Source of the DNA: Bradyrhizobium huanghuaihaiense
GTDB lineage: Bacteria; Pseudomonadota; Alphaproteobacteria; Rhizobiales; Xanthobacteraceae
Direction: 5' to 3'
Assembly (NCBI RefSeq): GCF_007830635.1
Contig: NZ_VLLA01000008.1
Span: 1 to 64,000 of the forward strand
DNA: 64,000 nt
Part shown: in pieces, positions 28,041 through 35,156 of the stretch
Position numbering within the stretch: the first letter of the stretch is position 1
Layout: each line of letters begins with the position of its first letter
Made by a program: the position numbers and the translations under genes
Notes under the pieces: generated by a model
The model's database searches: none
What the model saw: the letters and a program-made list of their open reading frames with translations, nothing else
What the model was told of the DNA's origin: nothing

Positions 28041-28338
28041 GAATTAACCGGCACGGAGCCTGCATGATCAGTCCCCGGGTGCTTACGGGGATGCCACAAA
28101 TCGAGAAAATCGGCCTGGAGAATTAACCAATAACTTCAGTGACTTAGTTCAAATTTTGGACGATCTATTGCTCGGGGGGCGATATCCGGTTAAGGGTTTG
28201 TTTGGTGCGGCGCCGCAAATTGCGCGCAATTCGGGGGCACTCCCCCGGCCAATCCCTCAAACCTAAAGACGCTATCGCGCTACTCAAACAGTGTGCGCGC
28301 GCTTGGCTGGTCTTTGGCACTGACAGGAATGAACCGAG

Positions 28339-29190
28339 ATGAATGTAAGGCAGCTCGACATTTCCCGACGCACCATCGCGGTGGCCGCAGCCCTCATCGG
28401 CACGGTCTCGCTGGTGATCGGCGCGCATGCTGCCCTCAACATGCGTGCGCTCGATGCCGCCAAGGCCGTTACCACCGACCAGATCACCGGCTCGATCGGC
28501 CAGACCTCGCGCCTCGCGCTCGTCATCGGCAATGGACATTATCCCGACGCCAGCGCGCCGCTGACGCAGTCGATCAACGACGCCCGCGCGCTGTCCTCGT
28601 CGCTGCGCAAGAGCGGCTTTGACGTCGACATGGTGGAAGACGCGACCAAGGACGACATGGTGCGCGCCGTCAATCGCCTGAAGTCCCGGATCAAGCGCGA
28701 CACCGTCGTCATGCTGTTCTTCGGCGGCTTCGGCGTGCAGGCGGGCCGCGAGAGCTACATGCTGCCGGTCGATGCCGTGATCTGGAAGGAAAGCGACGTC
28801 CGCCGCCACGGCGTCTCGATCGAGGGCGTGCTCGAGATGATGAAGGAGCAGGGCGCCAAGGCCAAGCTCGTCGTCGTCGACGCCTCCCGCCGTAACCCCT
28901 ACGAGCGCCGCTTCCGTTCCTACAGCCACGGCCTCGCGCCGATCAGCGCGCCCGACAATGCGCTGATCCTCTCCTCGGCCTCGCCCGGCAAGGTCGTCGA
29001 CGACGGCAAGGGCGAGCACAGCGTGCTGGTCGGCGAGCTGCTCGGCAATCTCAATGCTCAGAGCGGCAGCGCAGAAGCCGTCTTCAACAAGACCCGCGTC
29101 GCCATCTCCCGCGCCTCCGAAGGCGGCCAGGTCCCGACCGTTTCGTCCTCGCTGCTCGAAGACGTGCAGTTCGACCAGGCCGGCGGCTAG
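28339..29190 (+). CDS. Caspase-fold (peptidase C14) protein without catalytic residues
   Basis: 283 residues: an N-terminal signal anchor (TIAVAAALIGTVSLVIGAHA), then a caspase-like p20 domain from about residue 58 (LALVIGNGHYPDASAPLTQ...DARALSSSLRKSGFDV). In active bacterial caspase homologues the His is in SGHG and the Cys in DACR. Here the same positions read GGFG (F131) and DASR (S183), so neither dyad residue is present. The fold around them is well preserved (ESYMLPVDA, RRNPYERRFR), which argues for a binding role rather than decay. A close relative with identical substitutions lies at 59004-60548. It is predicted to face the periplasm. Confidence 0.88.
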   Translation: MNVRQLDISRRTIAVAAALIGTVSLVIGAHAALNMRALDAAKAVTTDQITGSIGQTSRLALVIGNGHYPDASAPLTQSINDARALSSSLRKSGFDVDMVEDATKDDMVRAVNRLKSRIKRDTVVMLFFGGFGVQAGRESYMLPVDAVIWKESDVRRHGVSIEGVLEMMKEQGAKAKLVVVDASRRNPYERRFRSYSHGLAPISAPDNALILSSASPGKVVDDGKGEHSVLVGELLGNLNAQSGSAEAVFNKTRVAISRASEGGQVPTVSSSLLEDVQFDQAGG

Positions 29191-29213
29191 TTTTTCTCGG
29201 CAACCGTAGCTCT

Positions 29214-29339
29214 CGTAGGGTGGGCAAAGGCGCAAAGCGCCGTGCCCACGATCTTTCCAGGATTTCGATAGAAGACGTGGGCACGCTTCCGCCGCCGCTC
29301 TTCGAGCTATGGCGGACAAGTCGCTTTGCCCACCCTACG
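29214..29339. repeat. Palindromic intergenic repeat, family 5, copy H
   Basis: Exact 16-bp outer arms CGTAGGGTGGGCAAAG (29214-29229) and CTTTGCCCACCCTACG (29324-29339), with a second exact pair CGTGCCCACG / CGTGGGCACG inside. It lies directly after the pseudocaspase stop. Confidence 0.9.
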
Positions 29340-29373
29340 ATAGCCGTGCCTTGGCGCACGTCTGCCTCCACAC

Positions 29374-29457
29374 CGTCATTGCGAGCGTAGCGAAGCAATC
29401 CAGAATCTTTCCGTGGAAAGACTCTGGATTGCTTCGTCGCTTCGCTCGCAATGACGA
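29374..29457. repeat. Long hairpin repeat, family 6, copy I
   Basis: Arms of about 38 bp run from CGTCATTGCGAGCG (29374) to CGCTCGCAATGACG (29457) with few mismatches, around the loop region near 29412. The sequence is almost a continuous hairpin and lies 34 bp after copy H, so the two elements together occupy the convergent junction. Confidence 0.9.
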
Positions 29458-29466
29458 TCGTGGCTG

Positions 29467-30360
29467 CTACTTCCCCGCTTCCGCGCTCGCCATCGCCGGG
29501 CGCACGGGGTCGCCTTCGCGCAAGAGCGCGCCGGCGCGGGCGACGACGACGTCGCCTTCATTGAGGCCGTCGCGGACCTCGATATTGCCGCCCGACATCA
29601 ACCCGATCTCGACGCGCTTGGTCTCGACGCGGTTGCGGCGGATCACCTGCACTACGGTGCCCGCGGACGAATATTGCACGGCGGTGAGGGGGACTGCGAC
29701 GTTGCAGCTCTGGCCGGTCTTGATCAGCGCGCGTCCGCTCGCGTTCAGCAGCAGCCGCTTCTGCGAGGAGATGCCGATATAGACCATGCCTTGCTGGATG
29801 TTCGGCTCGACGGTCGGCCCGATGCGGCGCACCTTGCCCTCGAGGTCGCCGGCGCCAGCGATACGCACGGTCGCGGGCTGATTGACGGCTAGCTTGCGCA
29901 TGTCGGTGGTCGCGACCAGGCCGACGAGATCGTATTCGCTGCGCGCTACGATGGTGAACAGCGCCTCGCCCTTGGCCGAGGCGAGATTGCCGATCTGCGC
30001 CGTGGAGGTCGCGATCACGCCCGCCACGGGCGCCGTGACCTGAAGCGTGCCGCCTTCGGGCAGCGCGAGGCGGGCCAGCACCTGGCCGGCCGTGGTGGTA
30101 TCGCCGGCTTCCGCCAGCACCTCGGTCACCTTCAGGCCTGGGCGTTCGGGCCGCACCGAGGTTTCCTCGCGCGCGATGATGGTGCCGGTGGCCTCGACGA
30201 TGTCGGAGAAGCAGGATTTCGCGACCTTGAGCACCGTGACCGCCGGCCCCTTGGGCGTGTCGTCATCGGCGGCAGGCGCGCCTTGCACGCCGAGGACGAA
30301 TACTCCGGCGATGGCGGCGGGAAACAGGCTTCGAACGACGGAGCGGGGCAAATGACGCAT
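29467..30360 (-). CDS. Efflux periplasmic adaptor protein (HlyD/MFP-like), orphan
   Basis: 297 residues from ATG 30360 (MRHLPRSVV) with a signal peptide ending near GAPA-AD. The membrane-fusion layout is visible: barrel strand VEATGTIIAREETSVRPERPG, a short lipoyl-like part LAEAGDTTTAGQVLARLAL...VTAPVAGVIATSTAQIGNL, and the C-terminal VVQVIRRNRVETKRVEIGLMSGGNIEV. It resembles the adaptor at 57093-58022 (both have a CFSD segment before the barrel) but has no pump gene beside it. A partner RND protein must be elsewhere, perhaps the one at 53944-57093 (speculative). Confidence 0.88.
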   Translation of the reverse strand: MRHLPRSVVRSLFPAAIAGVFVLGVQGAPAADDDTPKGPAVTVLKVAKSCFSDIVEATGTIIAREETSVRPERPGLKVTEVLAEAGDTTTAGQVLARLALPEGGTLQVTAPVAGVIATSTAQIGNLASAKGEALFTIVARSEYDLVGLVATTDMRKLAVNQPATVRIAGAGDLEGKVRRIGPTVEPNIQQGMVYIGISSQKRLLLNASGRALIKTGQSCNVAVPLTAVQYSSAGTVVQVIRRNRVETKRVEIGLMSGGNIEVRDGLNEGDVVVARAGALLREGDPVRPAMASAEAGK

Positions 30361-30546
30361 TGGAAATTCCACGGGGGCGATGCCTCCAACCGATAGCAGA
30401 TGGCGGGAGCCCGGACTACGGCAGCGTTGTCCCAGAGCGGGATGCCACGCCGCCCGGGCTGGCGCGGCAAGTCCTTGATTAGTCGCGGAATTGGGAAACA
30501 GGTTCGCTGCCGACCGGGCCGGCCCCACGGGGCCAAAGGGGACGGC

Positions 30547-30726
30547 TCAGCTCCGGCGATCGCCGAGCAGCCTGCCGGTGGAACGGTCGATCAGGTGCAA
30601 CCGCGTGCAGGCCGGGCAGGGGACGGACACGTGCGTGCCCTCGGCTGGCGCGTCGCCGAGCCGATGCTGCACGTTCATGCCGGTCTGCGGGCACTTGAAG
30701 AGGATATGGCGGTCCATGACCGCCAT
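30547..30726 (-). CDS. Small zinc-ribbon-like protein, 59 aa
   Basis: This short gene reads MAVMDRHILFKCPQTGMNV, then a central HVSVPCPACTRLHLIDRSTG and ends GDRRS. The Cys pattern (one in FKCPQTG, two in PCPAC) suggests a small metal-binding ribbon, although one ligand is missing from a classic four-Cys site unless His contributes. The second ATG at 30717 (MDRHILF) may be the true start. It lies 186 bp upstream of the adaptor gene on the same strand. Coding bias (third-position GC) supports it. The function is unknown. Confidence 0.7.
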   Translation of the reverse strand: MAVMDRHILFKCPQTGMNVQHRLGDAPAEGTHVSVPCPACTRLHLIDRSTGRLLGDRRS

Positions 30727-30786
30727 ATGATGGCAATGCCGGGGCTTCCGAAATTACGGATGATTACGTAGGTCGGTCGCAGCCCC

Positions 30787-31911
30787 TCACGGCAGGCTCA
30801 AAAACTCCACCCAGTTCGGCTTCTTGCCGGTGGGGTAGGACTTCAGCTTCGCCAGCGCGCCGCTCGACTGGTCGATCGCATAGACCGTCATGCCGTCGGA
30901 GAGCTCGCCGACCGCGGCAAGGTAGCGCCCGCTGGGATCGATGTTGAAGCCGCGCGGCTGCTTCTCGGTCGGTACGCTGCCGATCGTGGTCAGCTTGCCG
31001 GTGGCCGCATCGACCTTGTAGGCGGCGATCGTGTTGGTGGTGCGCTCGGAGGCGTAGAGGAAGCGCCCGTCAGGCGTGATGTGGATGTCGGCGGCCCAGG
31101 GTTTTCCAGTGAAGCCTTCAGGCAGAGCGGTGGTGCGCTGGATCTCGTCCCATGCGCCGCTCTTGGCCTCATAGTTGAACGCGGCGACATCGCCGTTCAG
31201 CTCGTGGAGGAGATAGACGAACTTGCCGTTGGGGTGGAATACGAAGTGCCGCGGCCCCGATTTTTCCGGCACCTTGTAGACGGGGGGATCGCTCGGCGTG
31301 AGCGCACCGGTAGTGGGCTCGAACGCAAAGCTCAGCACCTGGTCGGAGCCGAGATTGGTTGCGAACACGAAGCGGTTGTCGGGCGAGGGCAGGAAGGCGT
31401 GTGCGTTCAGCCCGGTCGGGATCACCTGGGTCGGCGCGGCCACCACGCCGTTCGCTCCGAGCGGATTCACCGCAACCTTGTTGCCGCCATAGGAGGCGCT
31501 GAACAGCACCTTGCCGCCGCGGTCGGTGGCGATGTTGGCCATGCTGTCGGCGAGCGGTCCGTTGCCAATATGGCTGAGCTGGCCCGTCTTTTGGTCGATC
31601 GAGAAGCTCACCGCCTGGAATGGCTGCGAGCGGACGCCGGCAATCAGCACGCGGTGGTCGGGCGTGATCGCGAGCGGCGTCGAGGAGCCCGGCTTCTCCA
31701 CACCGGTGAAAGCGGCGGTCTGCACCGGTGTCATCTCGCCGTTCTCGGCCAGCTTGAACACGCTGATGTCGTTGCTGTCGGCGTTGCCGACATAGGCGAA
31801 GGTCTCGGCCATGCCGGCACGGGCTCCCAAGGTGAGGGCAAGAAAGGTGAGAGTGGTGGCGACCGCAGCGCGGGGTGCTCTGGCTGCGATGCGGCGGGTC
31901 GGACTCGACAT
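30787..31911 (-). CDS. Secreted lactonase-type seven-bladed beta-propeller protein
   Basis: 374 residues from ATG 31911 (MSSPTRRIAARAP), six bases after GAGGAG. A signal peptide ends around GMA-ETF. The rest matches the 6-phosphogluconolactonase/muconate-lactonase propeller family, with repeating FVYxxN-SDxVSVF-like blades: TFAYVGNADSNDISVFKLAENGE, RFVFATNLGSDQVLSFAFEP, PRHFVFHPNGKFVYLLHELN and IHITPDGRFLYASERTTN. Because it is exported it is probably not the cytoplasmic Pgl. Candidates are extracytoplasmic lactone hydrolysis or a binding propeller. An inverted repeat (32001-32019) lies about 98 bp upstream. Confidence 0.88.
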   Translation of the reverse strand: MSSPTRRIAARAPRAAVATTLTFLALTLGARAGMAETFAYVGNADSNDISVFKLAENGEMTPVQTAAFTGVEKPGSSTPLAITPDHRVLIAGVRSQPFQAVSFSIDQKTGQLSHIGNGPLADSMANIATDRGGKVLFSASYGGNKVAVNPLGANGVVAAPTQVIPTGLNAHAFLPSPDNRFVFATNLGSDQVLSFAFEPTTGALTPSDPPVYKVPEKSGPRHFVFHPNGKFVYLLHELNGDVAAFNYEAKSGAWDEIQRTTALPEGFTGKPWAADIHITPDGRFLYASERTTNTIAAYKVDAATGKLTTIGSVPTEKQPRGFNIDPSGRYLAAVGELSDGMTVYAIDQSSGALAKLKSYPTGKKPNWVEFLSLP

Positions 31912-32000
31912 GGGCGTTCTCCTCGGGACCAGGTGTTGTCGTTTTGCCGGAGAGGATAGCGGGCAGCCGGTTGCCGCACCAAATTCCAATTGAGATTGAT

Positions 32001-32019
32001 CGATACCGAAATTGTATCG
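32001..32019. promoter_or_regulatory. Candidate operator upstream of the propeller gene
   Basis: Inverted repeat CGATAC-CGAAATT-GTATCG, with arms extendable to eight bases with one mismatch, about 98 bp upstream of the minus-strand ATG at 31911. The surrounding DNA is AT-rich for this genome. No regulator can be named. Confidence 0.4.
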
Positions 32020-32034
32020 GTCGCACGGGTGTGG

Positions 32035-32172
32035 CTATCGCACCGCCGCCGTCAAATTGCGGGAGGGCAGATGCGGGCCGGCCGGGCGGTCCGGCGGCCC
32101 GAGCACGGTCCACACCGCGACCGCGAGCAGGGTGCAGGTCAGAAGCGTCCAGGCGACCAGTCGTTTTCGCAT
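32035..32172 (-). CDS. Small single-pass membrane protein, 45 aa (candidate)
   Basis: From ATG 32172 the product begins MRKRLVAWTLLTCTLLAVAV, a basic start plus one hydrophobic helix, and ends with a short Pro-rich tail (GPPDRPAGPHLPSR). GAGGGA lies about ten bases upstream. The longer frame to 32409 includes the 15-bp tandem repeat and is unlikely. The size and layout fit small rhizobial membrane proteins; the function is unknown. Confidence 0.5.
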   Translation of the reverse strand: MRKRLVAWTLLTCTLLAVAVWTVLGPPDRPAGPHLPSRNLTAAVR

Positions 32173-32183
32173 CAGGCCAATTT

Positions 32184-32228
32184 CCCTCTGAGCAAGTCCC
32201 CTCTGAGCAAGTCCCCTCTGGGCAAGTC
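32184..32228. repeat. Tandem repeat, three units of 15 bp
   Basis: Unit CCCTCTGAGCAAGTC occurs three times head to tail (32184-32198, 32199-32213, 32214-32228), the last with one change (GGG for GAG). It lies just upstream of the small membrane protein start on the minus strand, so copy-number change could alter its leader. Confidence 0.9.
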
Positions 32229-32362
32229 CCGTCGTCAAATGCATGCGGCGACGCACGCGGGTACATCGTGCACTGCAACGGGCGACGCTTCTATGAACTC
32301 GTTCACAGGCGAGAACAGCGCGGGCGCAAGCGAACCAATGCCGCGCACAGGCATTAACCGAT

Positions 32363-32539
32363 ATGCCCCGCGAAAACGATCTCGAAGGCAAGCCCGACAT
32401 GGGCGGCAAGCACGGCGGTCAGGCCGGCCAGCCCAGGCTGCCGCCGCGCCCACACGAAGGCCCGCGTGACGAGGATGTCGTGGCAAAGCGCCACACCGGT
32501 GAAACCGATCGCAGCCCCCCGCCGACCAAATCCAAATAG
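32363..32539 (+). CDS. Small hydrophilic, probably disordered protein, 58 aa (candidate)
   Basis: ATG 32363 opens a 58-codon frame: MPRENDLEGKPDMGGKHGGQ, a Pro/Arg-rich middle (RLPPRPHEGPRDEDVV) and a Lys/Pro tail (RSPPPTKSK). It has no Cys and almost no hydrophobic residues, like stress-related disordered proteins. Third-position GC is normal for the genome. No clear Shine-Dalgarno is seen, so the call is tentative. Confidence 0.45.
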   Translation: MPRENDLEGKPDMGGKHGGQAGQPRLPPRPHEGPRDEDVVAKRHTGETDRSPPPTKSK

Positions 32540-32635
32540 CGCCTCGCCCGCGCTGAACGCGCGTCAGGAACGGCAGCCTCGCCTTGTCGTTACCCTGATC
32601 CCGCAGGCGAAGGACACCAAAACGGAGGGTGGCAC

Positions 32636-32758
32636 GTGTTTTGGATTTATTGGGACACCGCCTGGTCGATCATCATCAGCGGCATCATGTTCACGACCAT
32701 CGTCACGCATCCCGACGCCGAGTTCGCCGAGATCCGTGCCGCCAAGCAGATGAAATGA
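32636..32758 (+). CDS. Small membrane-associated protein, 40 aa (candidate)
   Basis: GTG 32636 is preceded by GGAGGG six bases upstream, one of the best ribosome sites in the window. The product starts with an aromatic hydrophobic segment (MFWIYWDTAWSIIISGIMFT) and ends with an acidic-basic helix (DAEFAEIRAAKQMK). It looks like a short membrane peptide with a cytoplasmic tail. It precedes the second MCP gene by 158 bp. The function is unknown. Confidence 0.6.
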   Translation: MFWIYWDTAWSIIISGIMFTTIVTHPDAEFAEIRAAKQMK

Positions 32759-32916
32759 GCCGGTCCCGCTTCAGGCTTTCATTTCCGTAGCTCGGTCTCC
32801 GTAGCTTGGTCTTGGCCGGCTCGCCCCCTGTGGGCAGGGAGCGCATTTGGTGAACCAATTCTTAGGGGGCGACCGGTATTTTTCTGCATCTTTTCCGCAG
32901 AGGCCCGGCGCTCCCA

Positions 32917-35016
32917 ATGGCATTGTTCGGCAATCCCTCCATTCGTTCCGTTCTCGGCGCCATCATCGGCGTCCTCGGCCTGTTCCTGGTCGGGCAGCTC
33001 GCGACCGGTTTGTTGGGGGCTATTGAGCGCAACGGCGCCGCGCAGAAGGTCGAGCGTTTCGCCAGCACGGACCAGCAGCTGTTTGCGACCCTGCTCGGCT
33101 TCCGGCTCGAACGCGGCACCTTCCTGTCGGCGCTGGTCGCGGACGCGCCGGCCAATGCCAACGCCGATAACCGCATCGCCACCAACCGGCAGTTGTCGGA
33201 AGCCGCCTACAAAAGCGTGCTCGAGCGTCTCGATGGCGTGGCCGATCCGCGCCTCGCCGCTGCGCTCGGCAAGCTCGTTGCGATCCATGACGCGCTCGTG
33301 CCGCTCCGGCCCAAGGCGGAGGCCGCCATTCACCAGACCAAGGCGGAGCGTGATCCGAAGGTCGGCGACGAATTCCGCAAGGCCGCGCAGGACTATCTCG
33401 ACGGCATTCTGGCCCTGACCGCCGAGCTCGAGAACGCGCTCAAGCTCACCGATCCCGTGGTCGATCATCTGCTCGCCGTGAAGCAGTCGGCCTGGGCCGC
33501 ACGCAATTTCGGCGGCCTCGTCGCCATCCGCCTGGAAGCTGCGGCCGCGAGCGGCAAGCCCTGGAGTGCTGCCGACATGGTCGGCGCCGCCGAGGATACC
33601 GGCCGCGCCAAACAAGCCTGGAGCCAGGTGCTCGATGCAGCCGCGCGCGCCGATGCGCCGGCAAGCCTCACCGACGTCATCGCGCGCTCGAAGCAGGGCG
33701 AGGCCGCGGCCATGGCCGAGCGCCAGCAGGGCTTCATCAAGGCGCTGAGCAACAACCAGACCATCGACATCAAGATCGAGGATCTGTCGAAGCTCAATAC
33801 CGCCATCCTCAATTCCAGCGTCGAGGCCGGGCAAGCCGCGCTCGCCGAGATGGTCGCCCGCGCCGGGCAGCAGATGACATCGGCGAAATGGAGTCTCGCG
33901 CTCAACGGCGGCATGATGCTGGTTGCGCTCGCCATCACAGTGTTCGGCTTCATCCTCGTCAACCGCCGCGTCAGCACGCCGATCCGCAAGATGACGCAGG
34001 CGATGCGCCGCCTCGCCGAACGCGACTATGCGATCGAGCTCGCCGGCATCGAGCGCGGCGACGAGATCGGGGAGATGTCGCGCGCGGTGGCCGTGTTCAG
34101 GGAGAACATGATGACCGGCGACCGCCTCGCCGAGGAACAGGCCGCCGAGCAGGCGAAGAAGGAGCGGCGGCAGCTCGCCGTCGAACGGCTGATCGAACAG
34201 TTCGAGAAGACCGTGACGGAATCGCTGCACACGCTCGCCTCGGCCTCAGGCGAGCTGAACGCCACCGCGCAGTCGATGTCGTCGACCGCCGAGCAGGGCT
34301 CGTCCAAGGCCGCCTCGGTCGCAAGCCTCTCGAGCGATGCGTCCTCAAACGTTCAGACGGTTGCCGCCGCCACCGAGGAGCTCTCGGCCTCGATCAGCGA
34401 GATCAGCCGTCAGGTCGCCGAATCCTCCAGCATTGCCGGTGCCGCTTCGGCCGAAGCCGACCGCACCAATGGCGAGGTGCAGGCGCTGGCCGATGCCGCG
34501 CAGCGCATCGGCGACGTCGTCGCGCTGATCACCGGCATTGCCGAGCAGACCAATCTGCTCGCGCTCAACGCCACCATCGAGGCCGCACGCGCCGGCGAAG
34601 CCGGCCGCGGCTTTGCGGTGGTCGCATCCGAAGTGAAGAACCTCGCCACGCAGACCGCGAAGGCGACCGAGGAGATCACCGGCCAGGTTGCCGCGATCCA
34701 GGGCGCGACCCAATCCTCGGTGACCGCGATCCGGTCGATCGGCTCCACCATCCAGCGGGTCAACGAGATCGCAGCCGCGATCGCGGCGGCCGTCGAGCAG
34801 CAGGGCGCTGCGACGCGCGAGATCGCGCGCAACGTGCAGCAGGCTTCGCAAGGCACCAACGAGGTCTCGCGCCACATCTCCGGCGTCTCGCAAGCCGCCG
34901 GCCAGACGGGCGCTGCCGCCGGCGAGGTGCTGGATTCCGCAAAAATGCTGGCGCGCCTGTCGGATGATCTCAAGCGCGACGTCGACCGCTTCGTCGGGGA
35001 TCTCCGGGCGGCGTAG
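32917..35016 (+). CDS. Methyl-accepting chemotaxis protein
   Basis: A 699-residue chemoreceptor with an N-terminal helix (VLGAIIGVLGLFLVGQLATGLLG), an all-helical sensor to about residue 325, a second helix (LALNGGMMLVALAITVFGFILV), HAMP (RRVSTPIRKMTQAM, RGDEIGEMSRAV) and the signalling domain. The tip is AEQTNLLALNATIEAARAGE followed by GRGFAVVASEVKNLATQT. It is organised like the MCP at 9307, though the sensors differ in sequence. No che genes are adjacent. It converges on the GMC oxidoreductase with repeat G between. Confidence 0.95.
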   Translation: MALFGNPSIRSVLGAIIGVLGLFLVGQLATGLLGAIERNGAAQKVERFASTDQQLFATLLGFRLERGTFLSALVADAPANANADNRIATNRQLSEAAYKSVLERLDGVADPRLAAALGKLVAIHDALVPLRPKAEAAIHQTKAERDPKVGDEFRKAAQDYLDGILALTAELENALKLTDPVVDHLLAVKQSAWAARNFGGLVAIRLEAAAASGKPWSAADMVGAAEDTGRAKQAWSQVLDAAARADAPASLTDVIARSKQGEAAAMAERQQGFIKALSNNQTIDIKIEDLSKLNTAILNSSVEAGQAALAEMVARAGQQMTSAKWSLALNGGMMLVALAITVFGFILVNRRVSTPIRKMTQAMRRLAERDYAIELAGIERGDEIGEMSRAVAVFRENMMTGDRLAEEQAAEQAKKERRQLAVERLIEQFEKTVTESLHTLASASGELNATAQSMSSTAEQGSSKAASVASLSSDASSNVQTVAAATEELSASISEISRQVAESSSIAGAASAEADRTNGEVQALADAAQRIGDVVALITGIAEQTNLLALNATIEAARAGEAGRGFAVVASEVKNLATQTAKATEEITGQVAAIQGATQSSVTAIRSIGSTIQRVNEIAAAIAAAVEQQGAATREIARNVQQASQGTNEVSRHISGVSQAAGQTGAAAGEVLDSAKMLARLSDDLKRDVDRFVGDLRAA

Positions 35017-35026
35017 TTTCCGACGG

Positions 35027-35151
35027 TCTCGTGCCCCGGACGCTGCGCAGCACGAAGTGATGCGCTGCAGAGCCGGGGCCCATGCCGAAGCATTCTGGGT
35101 CCCGGTTCAGCAGCGCATCGTTACACGCTGCGCTGCGCCCGGGACACGAGA
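35027..35151. repeat. Palindromic intergenic repeat, family 4, copy G
   Basis: Arms TCTCGTGCCCCGG and CCCGGGACACGAGA with one mismatch. The interior GCAGAGCCGGGGCCCA and CCCGGTTCAGCAGCGCAT matches copy F at 26041-26180. It fills the convergent junction between the MCP and GMC oxidoreductase genes. Confidence 0.87.
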
Positions 35152-35156
35152 GCCAA

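Noticed and set aside
28339..29190. Active metacaspase or cell-death protease
   Set aside because: The His and Cys of the catalytic dyad are replaced by Phe and Ser, so proteolytic activity is not expected.
29374..29457. Small insertion sequence or tRNA gene at the long hairpin
   Set aside because: There is no transposase frame and no target duplication, and the hairpin lacks tRNA arms and anticodon structure; it belongs with the intergenic palindromes.
30400..30771. 123-codon plus-strand frame
   Set aside because: It overlaps the minus-strand zinc-ribbon-like gene, has no ribosome site and its translation shows no recognisable pattern.
32779..34230. 483-codon minus-strand frame opposite the second MCP
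   Set aside because: Same antisense effect; the composition is unlike real proteins here and the plus-strand MCP has full domain structure.
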